From Schistocephalus solidus (taxonomy: Eukaryota > Platyhelminthes > Cestoda > Diphyllobothriidea > Diphyllobothriidae): a stretch of DNA of 64,000 nucleotides. The notes beneath the pieces are model-generated. The model saw only the letters and a program-made list of their open reading frames with translations. It did not search any database and was not told the DNA's origin. Location of the stretch: contig WEDG01001278.1 in the NCBI GenBank assembly GCA_017591395.1, positions 124,001 through 188,000 of the forward strand, given 5' to 3'. Shown here piece after piece: positions 23,561 through 36,799 of the stretch. The stretch's first letter is position 1, and every line of letters starts with the position of its first letter. The translations under genes were made by a program, and so were the position numbers.

Positions 23561-25135
23561 CGTTTCAATTCAATTCGATTCAATTTATTGAGGGAAATAG
23601 GCATGTGTCATTGTGTACCCTATTTGTAATGGGAACGTAAGTGCTGTGTACAGAGAAACAAAATGGGTCGCAATAGTGCAAAGACGATCATAAAATATGA
23701 CAATTGGTGCGCGAGTCTGAAGGGTTAAGCTAAATCCCTCATCACCCCGCCTTAGTTTGTAACCTTATTATGTCAAGCTTCCTTTTAAAGCTTTCCAACG
23801 ATGGTGACACCACCACAGCTTCAAGGACGGCATTCCATAGTTTGAAAACTCTGGTAGAAAAGGAGAACTTGCGCACATCCAGCCTGGCCTGCTGAACGTG
23901 CAGTTTAAATAGGTGGCCCCGGAGATGGGTTGCGGTAGCAAATTCAAAGAAGTCCACAAATGTCAGGCATTTATCCAATCCCCTTACAATGCAGAACGTC
24001 TGAAGGATATCCCCGTGCATTTGCCAAAAGATAAAAGGGAACAGATTTAGATTTGAAAGGCAGTTTGTGCATGAAAAGGAGCTTTTAATCTTAACCATTT
24101 ACGTGGCTCTCCTTTGTACTCTTTCGAGACAGTTGCGATCTTAAATTGTCCAGGGTTTCCAGGCTTGTACAGCATATTCCAAATGTGGCCTCATGAAGGT
24201 TCTGAAAATATTAGCGAAGAGATCCTTATTGAAATCCAAAAGGCTCTAATGATGGTGGGCACACAGAAATCGCACTGTTAGCCACTCTCGAGCGGTGAGA
24301 GGAAGATTTTAAAGTGGTGGTCGTCAGCACACTTTTCACGTTTTGTAACGCTGTATCACTGAGAAAGTAGCTTCTACTGTAAGCATATCCAGGTGAGTTG
24401 CCAAAGCAAAGTATTGTACACTCATCGATGTTGAACGGCAAAAGCCAATGACTCAACCACTCCGCCAACTAGTTTATGTTGGTCTGCAGTCTATCTTCGT
24501 CAGCAGATCTCCGGAGTACACTCCAGATTTTAATGTCATCCACAAAAATTGCTACTTCACAGTCAAGATCTCAGACAAAATCGTCCACAGTTGGAGCGTA
24601 ATTTGCCCTATTACTAACCCCTGGGGAACCCCTCGCCTGACCACAGCAGAAATTGACTTCTCTTGAATGATGCAAACAACCTTGCACCGGCACACGAGGA
24701 AGTTCTCAATCCATTTGAAGAGGTAACTACTGATTCATATTCGTTCTACCTTGTACAACAGCCTTTGATGTGGCACAGTATCGAATGCTTTTACATGCCA
24801 ATGAAGGTGATGGGAATCACGTGCCTAGCTTCAAGAGCTTGGGCCCAGCTCTAGAGAGAGCGCAGCAAATAAGTCATGCAGGATCTTCCTTTTGGAACGC
24901 CTCTTGACAGTTTGATGAAAATTATGAGTCTGTAGGAATTGCAGCAATTCTCTCTTAATGATCCTCTCCATAGCGTTGCATAGGATGCATGTTAAGCTTA
25001 TGGGCCTTTAATTTGTCACCGACGCCCGGCTACCGCTTTTGTGCAGTGGAGTTATATGCGCCAGCTTCCAATCCATAGGAAGTGATCCAAAGTCAGCCAT
25101 TAACACTAAATCCCTCGAAAAGGAGAGAAACAAGT
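23561..25135 (-). pseudogene. family C reverse transcriptase, truncated copy
   Basis: Minus-strand blocks in order: WKLAHITPLHKSGSRASVTN, AMERIIKREL, KAFDTVPHQRLLYKV, RRGVPQGLVIG, then a frame-shifted palm, HWLLPFNIDECTIL, TFMRPHLEYAVQAW and the 118-codon frame 23742-24098 with EFATATHLRGHLFKLH and FKLWNAV. This runs from RT motif 1 to the C-terminus. The end is CCCTCAATAAATTGAA followed by repeated ATTGAA words (23563-23592), a tail unlike that of its relatives. Numerous stops make it non-functional. Confidence 0.8.
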
Positions 25136-26100
25136 AGAAAACTGTATGCAGAAATCAAGGAATGCCCATTGTAAAATATAATTTCTATGACCTACTGCCC
25201 TGCAATATGTGCGCAAAGAGTTAATACTTAGTTTTGTTAGTAAGTTGATTTAAGGACGACCTGTTAGACTAGAATACAGGCGACATTAAATCAAATAGAC
25301 AAGGGTCATTTATTCTGTATCACCTAGATCAAGCCTCGGAATAGCCAAGTTGTCCATGCTGCTCTCTGAAACCATAATTGAAACTTTGATAAATAGAATG
25401 AAGTCGTTCTCTATCACAATTTTGCTGTCTTCAGCCAAGCCTGCAACTGAATATCAGACTCAATGTTTCGTTATACACCTAAAAATGCTGTGGTCCTTCT
25501 TTTAAGAGGTTCTTCGCACATGTATTACCGATACATACTTCAGTTAGCTAAAATAAAAATACCAAACAGGAGAATTCTTGAGATATCTAGTCCCTTCCAC
25601 TAGGAAAACGGGCAGCTTGACCAATATAAAAACATAGGAAAGATGCTGTAGGCCTTTTATCCGGGACGGCCATTTACCCGGACAAACAAATGACGCCAGG
25701 ATGTCATTGAAAAGGGGTACGGGCAACTCAATCAAAACTCTCCTAGAATTTGGCTGACACTTTTCAGAAACCAATTAGGTCACATGTGTCACGACATGCT
25801 TCGGAGTACAAGCATTTGATTATCTGGTGTCCTTTCATTATCACTGCCAATTTTAGCTATGACGAATGCTTAACCTCCGTATAAATTCTGTTCTAGACGA
25901 TCATGTTTAAAGCCACAGTTATGGTTGAAGATTATTTATCAGTGCGTGGAAATTATTTTCTCTAAGCATGAGCACTCAGCTAAACATTTTAAGAAACAAA
26001 TTTGTTGTATGTTGAGATAAAAGCCAAATGGAACGTCGGGTTTCACCCTCGTTAGCAAACGGGAAGCCTTAGGTCTACGTCTAAAATTACAAAATTATCT
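25136..26100. other. no gene recognised
   Basis: A 76-codon minus-strand frame (25544-25774) has no motif. No repeat or RNA signature was recognised. Confidence 0.4.
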
Positions 26101-28392
26101 CAAAGGTTGGCCCTCTAGCTAATGCAAGCCCCCGTCCCTCCGGATAAACAGGAGTTTCAATTCCACTTGATTTCTTCACCCATTCACATTGTTCCTGGTT
26201 CGAGTAAAATAGGCAGAGGGGAGGAACGGCTGAAACTCAAAGACGGTCAAAAAGTCCAGATCAATGTGTCTTTTCTGTGGCTGAAACCTGGAACAATGAG
26301 CGCTGGGTCGCCCGTATGAATCGATCATTGAAAGTACTCTCCGCAAATTTAACAAAGCTTGTTCAACAAGCTGGAAGAACTTAAAAACTTAGTGGATGAA
26401 ATTAAACCAGACATAATGGATTTCACTGAAACGTAGCTTACTGCAGACATAAATTATTCCGAAACATCACTTCAGGAGAGAAAGACCAAGTCGAGGAGGT
26501 GGAGTCATAGTTTATGTCACTGGCAAGCTGACTGCTATAACTGACATACATATTCCATTGCGTGATGTGGAACTCTCAAGCATTACTATATCTGCTAAAT
26601 ATTCGAGAACACTGACGATATCGGTTGTGTACCGTTGGCCTTATCAGACATCTTATACGGATCTCATTCTCATAAGGAAACTCTACAAAGCCAGTGAAAG
26701 CAAGATTTCCTCATTATTGGGGATTTTAACGTTCGTACAACAAGGACTGCTTAGGGAATGCCAGATAACTTTAACCACACACTAATGCAATGGTCAACAT
26801 ACAAACTCCTCTATCAGAACGTCGCCTTTGGAACACAGACGAGAGAAGTAAAACAGTCAAACTGTTTTTGAACTGATTTTTACCTGGGATAAGGTGACTG
26901 TGCTAGACCTACAGGATCGACTGCCATTAGGATCAAGCGATCACATTACGCTGTACTTCGAGAACTTATTGTTTTCCAAACCAAATTTGCCTGATAAGTG
27001 GGAAAGAAACATTTGAGAAGACAAATGTCAGAGATATCCTAAGAAACAGAGCTACATAGTGGAACTAGTAACGATTGGACGAATTTGAGCTCGTTATTGA
27101 AAATGATTATTTACCTCAACTGTCCTCTCAGGAGAACGACAACCACAAACCGCCCGAACTGGATAAACTCAAAATTGCAGGCCTCTTTCAAAAAAATCGC
27201 TTTTGGAGGCGTTACAAACAGACCTGCTCCGATGCTCACTTACGGGAATATAAGCAGCAATGCAATGTTTGTAAAAGTGAGGTTACTTAGCTGTGAAGGA
27301 ATTTTGAACTGAACATACTGCAGAAATAGTTGGAACACCTCAAAATGCTATATGATTACATACGGAGTACAAAGAGAACGCAGGAAATGATTCCTGCCAT
27401 ATGGTCTGCAGACACAAAACTGGAGACCGAAGATTAGGTTAAAGCATCCCTTCGTTCCAAATTCTTTAAAACCGTATTCACCCGAGAGCATAATACTTTT
27501 GCTGCTATTCCACCCATTTGTCTATCAGTGTTGACCCCTTCTTTCCCTTCCTCCTCCACCTTATCTTCATCTACAACAGAGGACCTAGACCTGGACTTTC
27601 CAGCGAACATTGTGAGAACTCAATTATTCATTATAAGCCTGAAAAGATGCCTGGGCCAGATAGAATTACTGTATTAGCACCTAGAGAACTTGCTGACCAA
27701 CTATGTGAACTACTGTCCATTATATTTCAAAAGTCCTTTGAAGGAAGCAAATTCCCGGAAGAATGGAAGTGTGCATCAATCGCCTCCACCTTTAAAGGAG
27801 GTTCACAACTGGATTGTGAAAAATTACCACCCTGACAGTTTAACTTGCAAATCATGTAAAATAATGGAGCGTATTATCAAGAGGTATTTAATGCGCTATC
27901 TGGAAAACAACCAAATCTTATGCGATGTCCAACACGGCTTCCGTCCAGGACGTTCCTGTCTCACGAGTGCTCTTCAGTCGCACGAGAAATGAACAAAGGC
28001 CACAGATAAAGGTTATCCAGTAGATGTCATATTTTTTAAGTTCAAAAAGGTCTTTGATTGCGTACCACACAGGCTTCTTTTACAGAAAACTAAGGACGTA
28101 GGAATTCTAGGAAAACTTTTCAATTGGTACAAGTGTTTCTTGTCTTTCAGAGAACAGATATTTGTCGGAACCTCTAGCTCGGGATAGGCAAAAGAGCAAA
28201 GTGATGTTCCAAAGGGGTTGGTTTTGGGCCCACTATTCTTCCTAATCTACGTGAACAACTGCCTCAATGACCTAGATTGTGAAGCTGTCATGTTTGCAGA
28301 TGATATAAAAATATCGACTGAAGTCAGCTGCGCTGATGACGCAAAAAGGTAACAAGCAAATATCGACAAACTTAGTGCCTGGTCGGCCAGGT
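26101..28392 (+). pseudogene. family C retrotransposon, ORF1 end to RT palm
   Basis: The end of an ORF1-like stretch (26122-26319) precedes endonuclease blocks: KLEELKNLVDEIKPDIMDFT, RGGGVIVYVTGKLTAI and an IIGDFNVRTTRT block in another frame. RT follows: KPEKMPGPDRITVLAPREL (27600-27700), IMERIIKRYLMRYLENNQIL, DVQHGFRPGRSCLTSAL, KKVFDCVPHRLLLQKTKDVG, VPKGLVLGPLFFLIYVNN and MFADDIKIS, with FADD at 28293-28304. The palm Asp pair is intact but at least five frame breaks precede it. The sequence stops at SAWSARWL and is replaced by a family B palm. Confidence 0.85.
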
Positions 28393-28396
28393 GGCT

Positions 28397-29610
28397 TATT
28401 TATGTATGCTGATGATTTAAAAATTGCCGTTCGATATAAACCAGTTGATTGCCAAATCTTGCTTGAGCTCTTAAAAAAAGATATTCAAGCCTTCGCTCAG
28501 TGGTGTCGCACATGGTGCCTTTCACTTTCTTGGGATAAGTGCTCCGTTATGGTTAGTGGAGACAACCATCAGCCTCATCTAAGCATGGACGTTCATGACC
28601 TAAATGTGCCCGCGGTTATACAGGATCTGGGCATATCATATTCTAGTAGTCTTAATCTGTCAGAGCATTGCGCCCTGATTGCATCGAAAGTACGCCAAAC
28701 CACTGGGTTTATTCTCAGAAATTTAAAACTGTCAATATTAGGACCAGCCTTTATAAAATGTATGTCAGACCTAGTCTGGAATACTGCTCGTTTCTATTTA
28801 ACCTTCTGCACGCGAGTGAACGGAAGAAGATAGAATCAGTCCAACACTTCTTTACTAAAATAGTTTTCACTTCAGAGCACAGAAACCGGTCCTACCAACA
28901 ACGCTGTGAGCTTACAAGCCTCGACCCGTTGTGGCTTCGTAGATTACAGAAGGGACTATTTTTACTGTTTAAACTTTTAAACAGTTTTAACTTTAACCCC
29001 CTTACATCCCTGAGGCAGCTCGACCACTCTCGGCGCACCAGTTTACGAGATGTATTTTTATTTCTTCATTTGGTACACACTCTTAGATACCGTCAGTTTT
29101 TTGGTAAACGCTATAGCAATCGGGAATAAACTACCCAGAAGTATTAAAATTTGGCAAAACTATCCTTTGTTTACGAGAGCTGTCACTATTTTTCTACATT
29201 CAGGACAACTTTCACAAATTTTTGTTGCTGATTCTCTGGTAGCTCTCTTTCGTTCTGATGGCGTCCACGGACTCTGAATCCGGTGCCGGACTTCATGCTG
29301 AAGGCAATATTGCTGGCTCTGCATTCCGTAATCGGGTTATTTCTCAGTCGACAGCGAGCAGCCGTTCGCCGGCATATCTGCTGCTGGTACAGAATACTTG
29401 ATCCACAATAATGAAAGGAAGTACTACACCATGCACTTGTGTCAATACTTCCCTGTCCTGAACTTGAATCCATTCAATAAGCTGTAGTTTTTTCTCCTGA
29501 AAACACTATAAAGAACGATCAGGAGTTTTTTTCCACTGTCAGCTCGACCCCCTACTGTATATCCCTTTTAACCTTGCCTGTAAACTGGCAATAAATAAAT
29601 AATTATTGAT
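28397..29610 (+). pseudogene. 5'-truncated family B RT with 3' end
   Basis: Begins at or just before YADD (28405-28416) and reads DDLKIAVRYKPVDCQILLEL, WCLSLSWDKCSVMVSG and IQDLGISYSSSLNLSEHCAL. After a frame change it reads TSLYKMYVRPSLEYCSFLFN, KIESVQHFFTKIVF and LDPLWLRRLQKGLFLLFKLL (28668-29129). The 3' region matches 15122-15534 and ends with CTGTAAACTGGCAATAAATAAATA near 29600 (word repeated as a tail). Start exactly inside the palm and a simple tail fit a 5'-truncated insertion into family C. Confidence 0.85.
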
Positions 29611-30279
29611 TAACTAATAAATTAATAATCAATTAAGTGTAATGTATCCAAGTGTGTGATCCTGCATATAAGCACCGGTCGAAAAGTATCTCGGAAACAC
29701 CAGTACTTTATTAAAGGCACTGCATTAAAAGAGGTGGAAACACACGAAGATATGGGCATGTGGATAACAATAGTTGGAACTATACAGTTTCATAGTGCTA
29801 ACCCGAAATAGAATTTTTTCTCGTTCTCAACTTTGAACGCAATTTATTCGTTTCCTTGCCATATTTATTGGCTAAAGTGTTTGCAATAGGTGGAAATATT
29901 CAGTTTCATACTGCTTCACCCGACGTAGCCTCACTTGCTAACCTTCTAAATCCACGTACAAAAGTAGAATTATAAAGTGTGAACATAGAATTTAAGTTGA
30001 AATTGCAAAAAAAATATTAATTTCCAACATGTCGTTATTTGCAGTAACCATTTTTATTGTCAACATATCAACCAGTTTGAAATCGATAGCACCATACATT
30101 TTTTACCCTGCGCATCCTGCGTAGATTGCCCTCATATTTTCGACGAAGGATGAAACCAACAACTTAAATTAGTCGTAAACTACCTGCCTCGGGACCCAAG
30201 CGTTGCATGATTACGCCTAGTAATCTCAACATTGACTGAAATACGCAACTCATAGTTAAAGCTAAACAGTTAGATCTGT
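29611..30279. other. no gene recognised
   Basis: AT-rich. Two loosely similar stretches containing CAGTTTCATA (near 29788 and 29902) are the only internal similarity noticed. Confidence 0.35.
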
Positions 30280-31965
30280 CCGCTGTACAGAACTGCAATG
30301 AATTCATGATGACGTTTGCATCTATTTTATCTATACTCGGTAAACTGTTCGATGATAAATTATCTGATGTTCCCTATCAGGATTGCAGATGTCTTGACTC
30401 GCTTGTTCACTTGGTCGGCAGCAAGGCTTTTGACTGACAGAAACGTAATCAAAATTTTCTCCTCACAATGCCCCCATACACAGAAACCCAGTTGACGCTG
30501 CTATGAAGGGTTTCTACTCAGGTGGATTCAACTGAAAAATAATGGAAGACATATATCTCTTTTCGCCTAGCAAGAATGCTCCTATCTTAGTTAAATTGTT
30601 TTCATCAATTGAGGTGGACTTAATCTTTGCTCAACGAGGTCGCACTTCACACTATTTGGAAATGAAAAAATATTTCCTTTGTCAAGATCTTACACCAGTG
30701 GAGTAAATAAATGGGCCCTTCCTATCAACGTTATATTCACAAGTCTGGTCGTATTTCCAATAACTTCAATGCACCGGTTAATTCATCTCCTCAGATGTCC
30801 AGTTCGGTCAGCCCTACACTCCACCTTCTTCGTCGTTTCCTCCACGGCCGAATAATGAAATTTCTGGTGCTTTTAGCTCACCTATAATTTTCGCAACCCC
30901 GTCTAAAGCATTTATACAGTCTAAACCGTTTAAAGCACTTAGACTCGCAGATTTCCCTCTTAAACGCAGTTCTCTAGGCTATTTGTCAAATTTCCCGAGC
31001 TACATCGCATAAATAGCGTACTTTAAATACAAAATCAACAATCATATCAATTTAAAGACAACTTATTTAACCTCCACAAACTATCTCGTCCAATAACCCA
31101 CCGGTTCATCTGATATTCCCAAATTATATCACCTAAGGCAGGTTGTTCGAAGGACGTAAATCAACCCAAACCGAAAAGCGAGGTAGCGAAGTTCTAAATA
31201 ATCGCATATTGCCTTCTCCAAAACTAACTAAGCTTCTCCAACATTCAAATAACCCTAGCCATGTTAACCAATATACAAGACCCGAATTTCAAGCACTTAA
31301 TTCTTATAGCTGCTTGCCCTCTCACACCAGCCTCTATGTGCCAGCCTCTTTTTACCCCAATGGTGGATAGATACCACAGAAAGTTATATACCGACACCTT
31401 TTAGATAGCCCTCTCAGCCTTTTGCTACTGACGTTCCTTATACTAATTGTTCTGACACAGTTGGCAGTTACCCTCCAAACTTGTTTTATAAATAATGAAA
31501 ACCCTAGTTTGGATACTCGAACTACACTAGATGTCATATTACTTAATGCTCGATCTGTTATAAATAAGATGGCCCAACTGAGAGCCATTGCTTCCAAGTT
31601 AACGGCCGATGTTAATAAGTAACTGAAAATATGACCCGTCCCTTATTTTCTGACTCTTTGCTTGTCATAGACCAGTATGATCTCTACCGTCAAGACCGCA
31701 TAAGCAAGCGTGGTGGTGGTTGTCAATTCTATATAAAAGTTTAATTTAAGCACTTCCCGCTTGATCTATATACCACGTCATTCATTGATAATTACTGCTT
31801 CACATCCAATATCCTGTCGCCCCGGCAAAAGGCGATTCTCGGATGCATTTACAACCCGCCTATTTCATAACCCGATGGTGATGAGAAACATTGTGAAATT
31901 TTTAAATTGGTTACGGAGTCTAATTTTAACATGAAAATAATGGCTGGGGATCTTAATTAATTCGA
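30280..31965 (+). pseudogene. family A ORF1 and endonuclease, decayed
   Basis: The stretch at 30330-30660 parallels the ORF1 frame at 45065-45559 of the long copy (a CLDSLVHLV block and then an HTETQLT/DVAVDF-like block) but with stops. From 31380 it parallels the ORF1 end and the start of the endonuclease: SLDTRTTLDVILLNARSVIN (31500-31570), SDSLLVIDQYDLYRQDRISK, GGGCQFYIKV, ILSPRQKAILGCIYNPP and then AGDLN in place of GDFN. It ends about 31965 without an RT. Confidence 0.75.
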
Positions 31966-32035
31966 AGTTATGTTATGCTTTGACTCAAAAACATTTTAAA
32001 TGTCCACAATTTTATATTGACTGTACATATGGAAT

Positions 32036-32920
32036 GATAAGTCAGTCACTTTAAGTCACTTTATTGAGGGAAGTAGGCTTTCGCCCTTGAGCTCCCTATT
32101 CATATGCAAAAATGTCAATAGTACAAACGTTTACAGTGATAAATCTGACAAATGAAAATGTAGGGTCATCGATATGTGTGGGCCAGGCGCAAGCTGCCAC
32201 TGCTTACACAATCTTCATTATATTTACAATAGTTTCTCAGAAAATGAGTATCTAGTTTGAATTTAAAAGTGTCAACAGTTTCTGAAAGGACCACCTCATC
32301 AGGGAGTCTGTTCCATGCTCCAACGACTCTCTGCGAAAAGGCGTTTTGACGAACTTCCGTGTGGACAAACTTTCTCTGCAGTTTAAAGGGATGACCCCGC
32401 AGATGTTCCGTCCCAGCCAATTCGAAGAAGTCAGCAAATTCTAGGGCACACTCGCGGCCTCTGACAATCCGGTAGGTTTGGATGTGGTCACCGCGTAGGT
32501 GCCTGTAATTTAGAGGAAACAAATCAAGTTCAACCAGTCCGGCTTCGTATGGCAGATGACTAAGATTCTTGACCATCTTCGTAACCCTCGCCTGCACTCG
32601 TTCCAGCTGTAGATAATCCTTCTTAAACCACGGATGCCAGGCCTGGACGGCATATTCCAAGTGAGATCGAACAAATACCCCGTAGAGTTTTCGGAAGCGT
32701 TCCTTATCAATCTGCACAAATCCACGTCTGAGCGCAAATAAGACCTGTGTAGCGCGTTTAGCTGCCTTTAAACACCGTGAAGATGGTTTAAGTGAGGAGT
32801 TTATTAGAACACCAAGGTCCTTCTCTTCCTCAACAATTGAAAGGGGCTGCCCATTGAGAATGTATTGGTAGGAATCATCCTCCTCACTGGTCCTTCTGGT
32901 ACGCAGTTTTACATTAATAA
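32036..32920 (-). pseudogene. family C RT C-terminal part with 3' tail
   Basis: A 183-codon minus-strand frame (32166-32717) carries YGVFVRSHLEYAVQAWHPWF, QLERVQARVTKMVKN, LPYEAGLVELDLFPLNYRHL, EHLRGHPFKLQRKF and RVVGAWNRLPDEV. Upstream, LRTRRTSEEDDSYQYILNGQ extends to about 32920, where the copy is cut. The 3' end on the minus strand is CCCTCAATAAAGTGACTT with a repeat of AAGTGACT (32041-32066). The paralogue is 14172-15121 (+). The frame is unusually clean, suggesting a younger insertion than its neighbours. Confidence 0.85.
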
Positions 32921-32929
32921 GGTCATCAA

Positions 32930-35900
32930 GGACAGTGCCTGTAACCCTTCAAAATTATAAATTATATAGAAAGAAATCGTGTCAACACCACTTTGTGCCC
33001 CTCCCAAGTAAACCACGCCTGTTATAGCTAGAACATTTAGTAAACCTATGAAAAACCCCAGTAAATACGCGTCATTTGCTACACCAGTCGTCAAAATCAG
33101 TAAAGATATTATCGATGGGATACTTGCTAAAACCTCAGCGTCTACAACAGATACGAACGCTCACGTTAGCATTTTTCCCAACCCAAAAAGTGGCCAAACA
33201 TAACCAAATAATCAAGTCTTCTCATTATGTTTACATTTTTTCGAAATAATTTATTCCTTTTTCAAATGCACGTTTTCCGCCAATTAATGCTACCTTCCCT
33301 CAAAAATCTAATTTATTGCCTTCCCTTCCATGGTTTTCATCAAAATATGCCATTTTACAATAATCTCAGTTCTTTTAATAGTAAAATTTCAAAAATGTAC
33401 ACCAGAACAATTTTGTTTCCCACTTTTTGTTTCTCATCTCCAGTTTTCGTCTCGCCACCAACTCTTCCTTTTAATTAATACGGATGAGCGTAACCTGCAG
33501 CTCAGGAATACGCTTGGTTTGGTTTCACTCAATGCAAGATCAGTTGTAAATAAGATGACAGAGCTTAGAACATAAGCTTTTGAGCTTGATCCAGATGTGC
33601 TGTGCATAACTGAATCCTGGGCTCAGTCGCTTATTTCCGACTCGACGCTCGCTATAGACAATTTCAATTTATACCGACAAGACAGCTGTGAAAAACGTGG
33701 TGGTGGTTGTCATTTTTATATTTAGCCATCCTTTTTACATTTCCCCTTTTAAATGAGAATTTCGTCCTTTTCTGGAAATTTATGCCATGTTTCAGTATTT
33801 CATCCCACACAATAAAAAGCGGTAATCGGCTGTCTATAATCATTCATGTTATTATGGCAATGAAAGCAAGCTCTGTGGACTGTTTTAAAAAAGTTGCAGA
33901 AACTCTATTTGATTTCAAAATAATCGTAGGTGAATTTAATCTGCCAGACGTTGAATGGCAGGCACATTCCTCTCCACCAAAGCTTCAGAAATTGATCGAT
34001 ACTATTAACTTTTCAAACACGTTCTAACTGGTTAGTTCAGTGACTAGAAATGACAACATTTTAGATTTAATTTTTACGAAGGACGTCCATGCTATCTTAT
34101 GAGTTTGCCTCGTGATCTATTCACAAGTGGTCATGTACTAATTTACTGACGTTTTCCAGTCTCCCTTTCTACAAAGCCCGAGGTAAAAGAGTAAAACCTC
34201 TACTTTGCTAGAACAAACCATAAATTAATAAATAATTTCGTAAGCACTCTAGATTGGCATCGCATATTTTCAATTAACAATCCAAACTTTTTCATGAGCT
34301 ATTGCAGAACATTACAGAAAAATTCCAGGCTTTTATTCTGCCTACGTTTTAATTCTACCGTTCCAAATTTTCTCCAAAAAATAGACTTAAAAAATAGCGA
34401 AACCAACTTGATGATCAGTCTAAAAGCTGTTTGTCAGTTCACTTAAGGATTACACAAATATTTCAATTTGCCTCAAAAATTCGGCTCGCGCGAGATAGGC
34501 CTAGGAACCCTCGTGCACCAAGTGATGCTAATTCTTCCATGTTCAGCATTACTTGACTGTAACAAAAATTTCGTTACAGAGGATTTGAGCAAAGCAGGAT
34601 CGTTAAATTCATTTTTTCCAAACACTACCATTTAAACTAACCTAACATACTCAATCCATCTTCTATCAAATTAAAATTTAACAGCTATTAGTTTCTCACC
34701 TTCAAGTATTCCAGAAAAAATAGCTTGCCAAAAAATTCACATTCGGTTGCAACTGATAAAATCGCAAACTCACTTATTAAACAGTTAAGAGATTTTCCAT
34801 CTTAACTGAACAAATTATTCTCAGTATTTCTCGAAAATGGTTTCTTCCCCGATTGTTGGCAAACGTCTATTATAACTCCGCGTTTTTAAATCTGGTTCCC
34901 GCTCTGACCTTCATAACTATCGCCCACTTTTGCTAACACTTTGTAAAAACTAATTGCAAAAAAATTACGGAGTTTTGCATAAGGAATTAAATACTCGACT
35001 CCTCCCAAACATGGCTTTTTAGGGGACAGCTCTTATGAAACCTGCAATATGTATTTTTTAAATCTACTAAGCTGTCTTCCTAATGATCATCAATCTGTTT
35101 GTAGTTATGTTTTTTGATCTTAGTAAGGCAGTCGATAAAGTGCCTCATAGACGACTTCTAACTAAACTAGAGGCTAAAGGATTTCGTATTCCCCTTACTG
35201 CTTTATTAGATCATACATATCTGATGGAAATCAAAAGGTTTCAGTGGGGTCCTCATACTCAAGTGCTACTCTGATTTTGAGTGGTGGGCTTCAAGGAACC
35301 GTGTAAGGTCGTTTTTTGTTCATCGATAGTTAAACAATCTCAATCTTATATTTATGCTGATGACCTCAAATTTTTGTATTCATTCTCTAATTCTACAACC
35401 AATCGATGCCTAGAACAAATTGATTCGGACCTAGACGCTCTTTCGACATGGAACTCCACATTGCTAATAAATTTCTCACCTCCTTAGTGTCGCTACCTGT
35501 GTTTTTGGGTTGTATGGCTGCCTCAACCTGTTATTTTTTAAGGTTGCCCAATGACTGAATGTTCCTCCACCAAGGACTTGGGCTTAAGCTGCACCAAATA
35601 AATTAGACTTTTCGCCTCACGTCGATAGAATTACGGCCAAAGCTGCTGCTTTATTTCTTATAATTTCTACTTTCCTGAAATTAAATTAAGACCTTATCGT
35701 ACGTTTGGGCTTCCCATTCTTGACTTTTGCCGTCCTTTCTTCGGTTTAATGAACGAATCTTGTCGTTCAAAAATTGAAAATGTCCAAAGATATTTCACAA
35801 AAACTCCTGTATCCGACTCTTTCAAAAACTTCCTATTTAAATAGATGCAAACTGACGAAGTTTAAATTTCTTTGGAGACTGGAAGCAGGCCTTTGTTTCC

Positions 35901-36125
35901 TTTTTGCAACTTAATAATAGCTCATATCTCCCCAAGCTTTCTGCATTCAAGCGAAGAATGCATATTTATCTTAAAATTGGTTCTATTAAACTCTTATTTT
36001 CCTCATATTTTCCGAGCAGCTTTCTCCATGCGTCAGAGAAAAAGACCATCGGGAATAGAAGAGACCTTCTTGAAACTATTGTTTTTCTACCTTGCGTTCC
36101 CCAGGAACCATGATGTCTCCTAAAA
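32930..36125 (+). pseudogene. family A retrotransposon, endonuclease and RT, decayed
   Basis: The endonuclease starts near 33480 with LGLVSLNARSVVNKMTELRT, DPDVLCITESWAQSLISDST, NLYRQD and GGGCHFYI, then IIVGEFNLPDVEW (33920-33960) and NILDLIFTKDV. The RT is broken: FFDLSKAVDKVPHRRLLTKL (35105-35170), YIYADDLKFLYSFSNSTTNR (35347-35406) with an intact YADD box, and KIENVQRYFTKTPV near 35770. Many stops lie between these blocks. ORF1-like residues precede 33226. It ends before 36125 without a recognisable A-type tail. Confidence 0.75.
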
Positions 36126-36799
36126 CCACCAGTCATTCAACCGATGGAAGTCATTTGGACGTACGCAGTCTAAAATGCTGTCATTTCGATGAATACTTAC
36201 CATAATCAGAATTGAATTCTGGATCCTGAGATGCCGAGGCCTCACGTCCACTGACGCCTTTTGGTGAGATTTTGCTTCATGCACCTTAGTGATCAAGAAT
36301 CGTGATCGAACACCGTAACACCTTTATTGACACCAAACCAGTGACCTACAGTAGGTTGCTGACTCATGAAATCTCATCGGTTTTCACATGTCAGGGTCTC
36401 TTACGCGAACGTAGGGTCATGCTGTGTCTCACAAAGTTTAAAACACGCAAAGAAACGACCGTTCTTAAAAAGAAGGTATTTATCGTTTTTTAAATTAATA
36501 TTTACTAACATTAAAATAATTGATTTTCACTAAAAACCTGAATTTAAGATAAGATCTATATTACAAATCAACCAAATAAGACTAAATATAAGTATTCATA
36601 AGGAGGGAGGGGCACATAAAAACGGGAAAATAATATAAAATAGAAACAACTGTAAAAGATCAGTAATTTGTAAACTGTCCTTTTGCATTAATGACAGCAC
36701 AAAAGTCTGTCTGACATGTAGGTAGCCAGGTCGTCTAAAGTAGTTTGTTCAATGTGAGTATGTAGCACAAAATCAAGTTTTTTTCCATTCAAAGACCTT
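36126..36799. other. no gene recognised
   Basis: AT-rich DNA between the family A copy and the transposase. I looked for terminal inverted repeats of the adjoining Tc1-like element here and did not find a convincing pair. Confidence 0.4.

Noticed and set aside
32909..33094. Hydrophobic 61-codon minus-strand frame resembling a membrane protein
   Set aside because: Spans the boundary of a family C copy and family A ORF1 DNA and is antisense to the latter.
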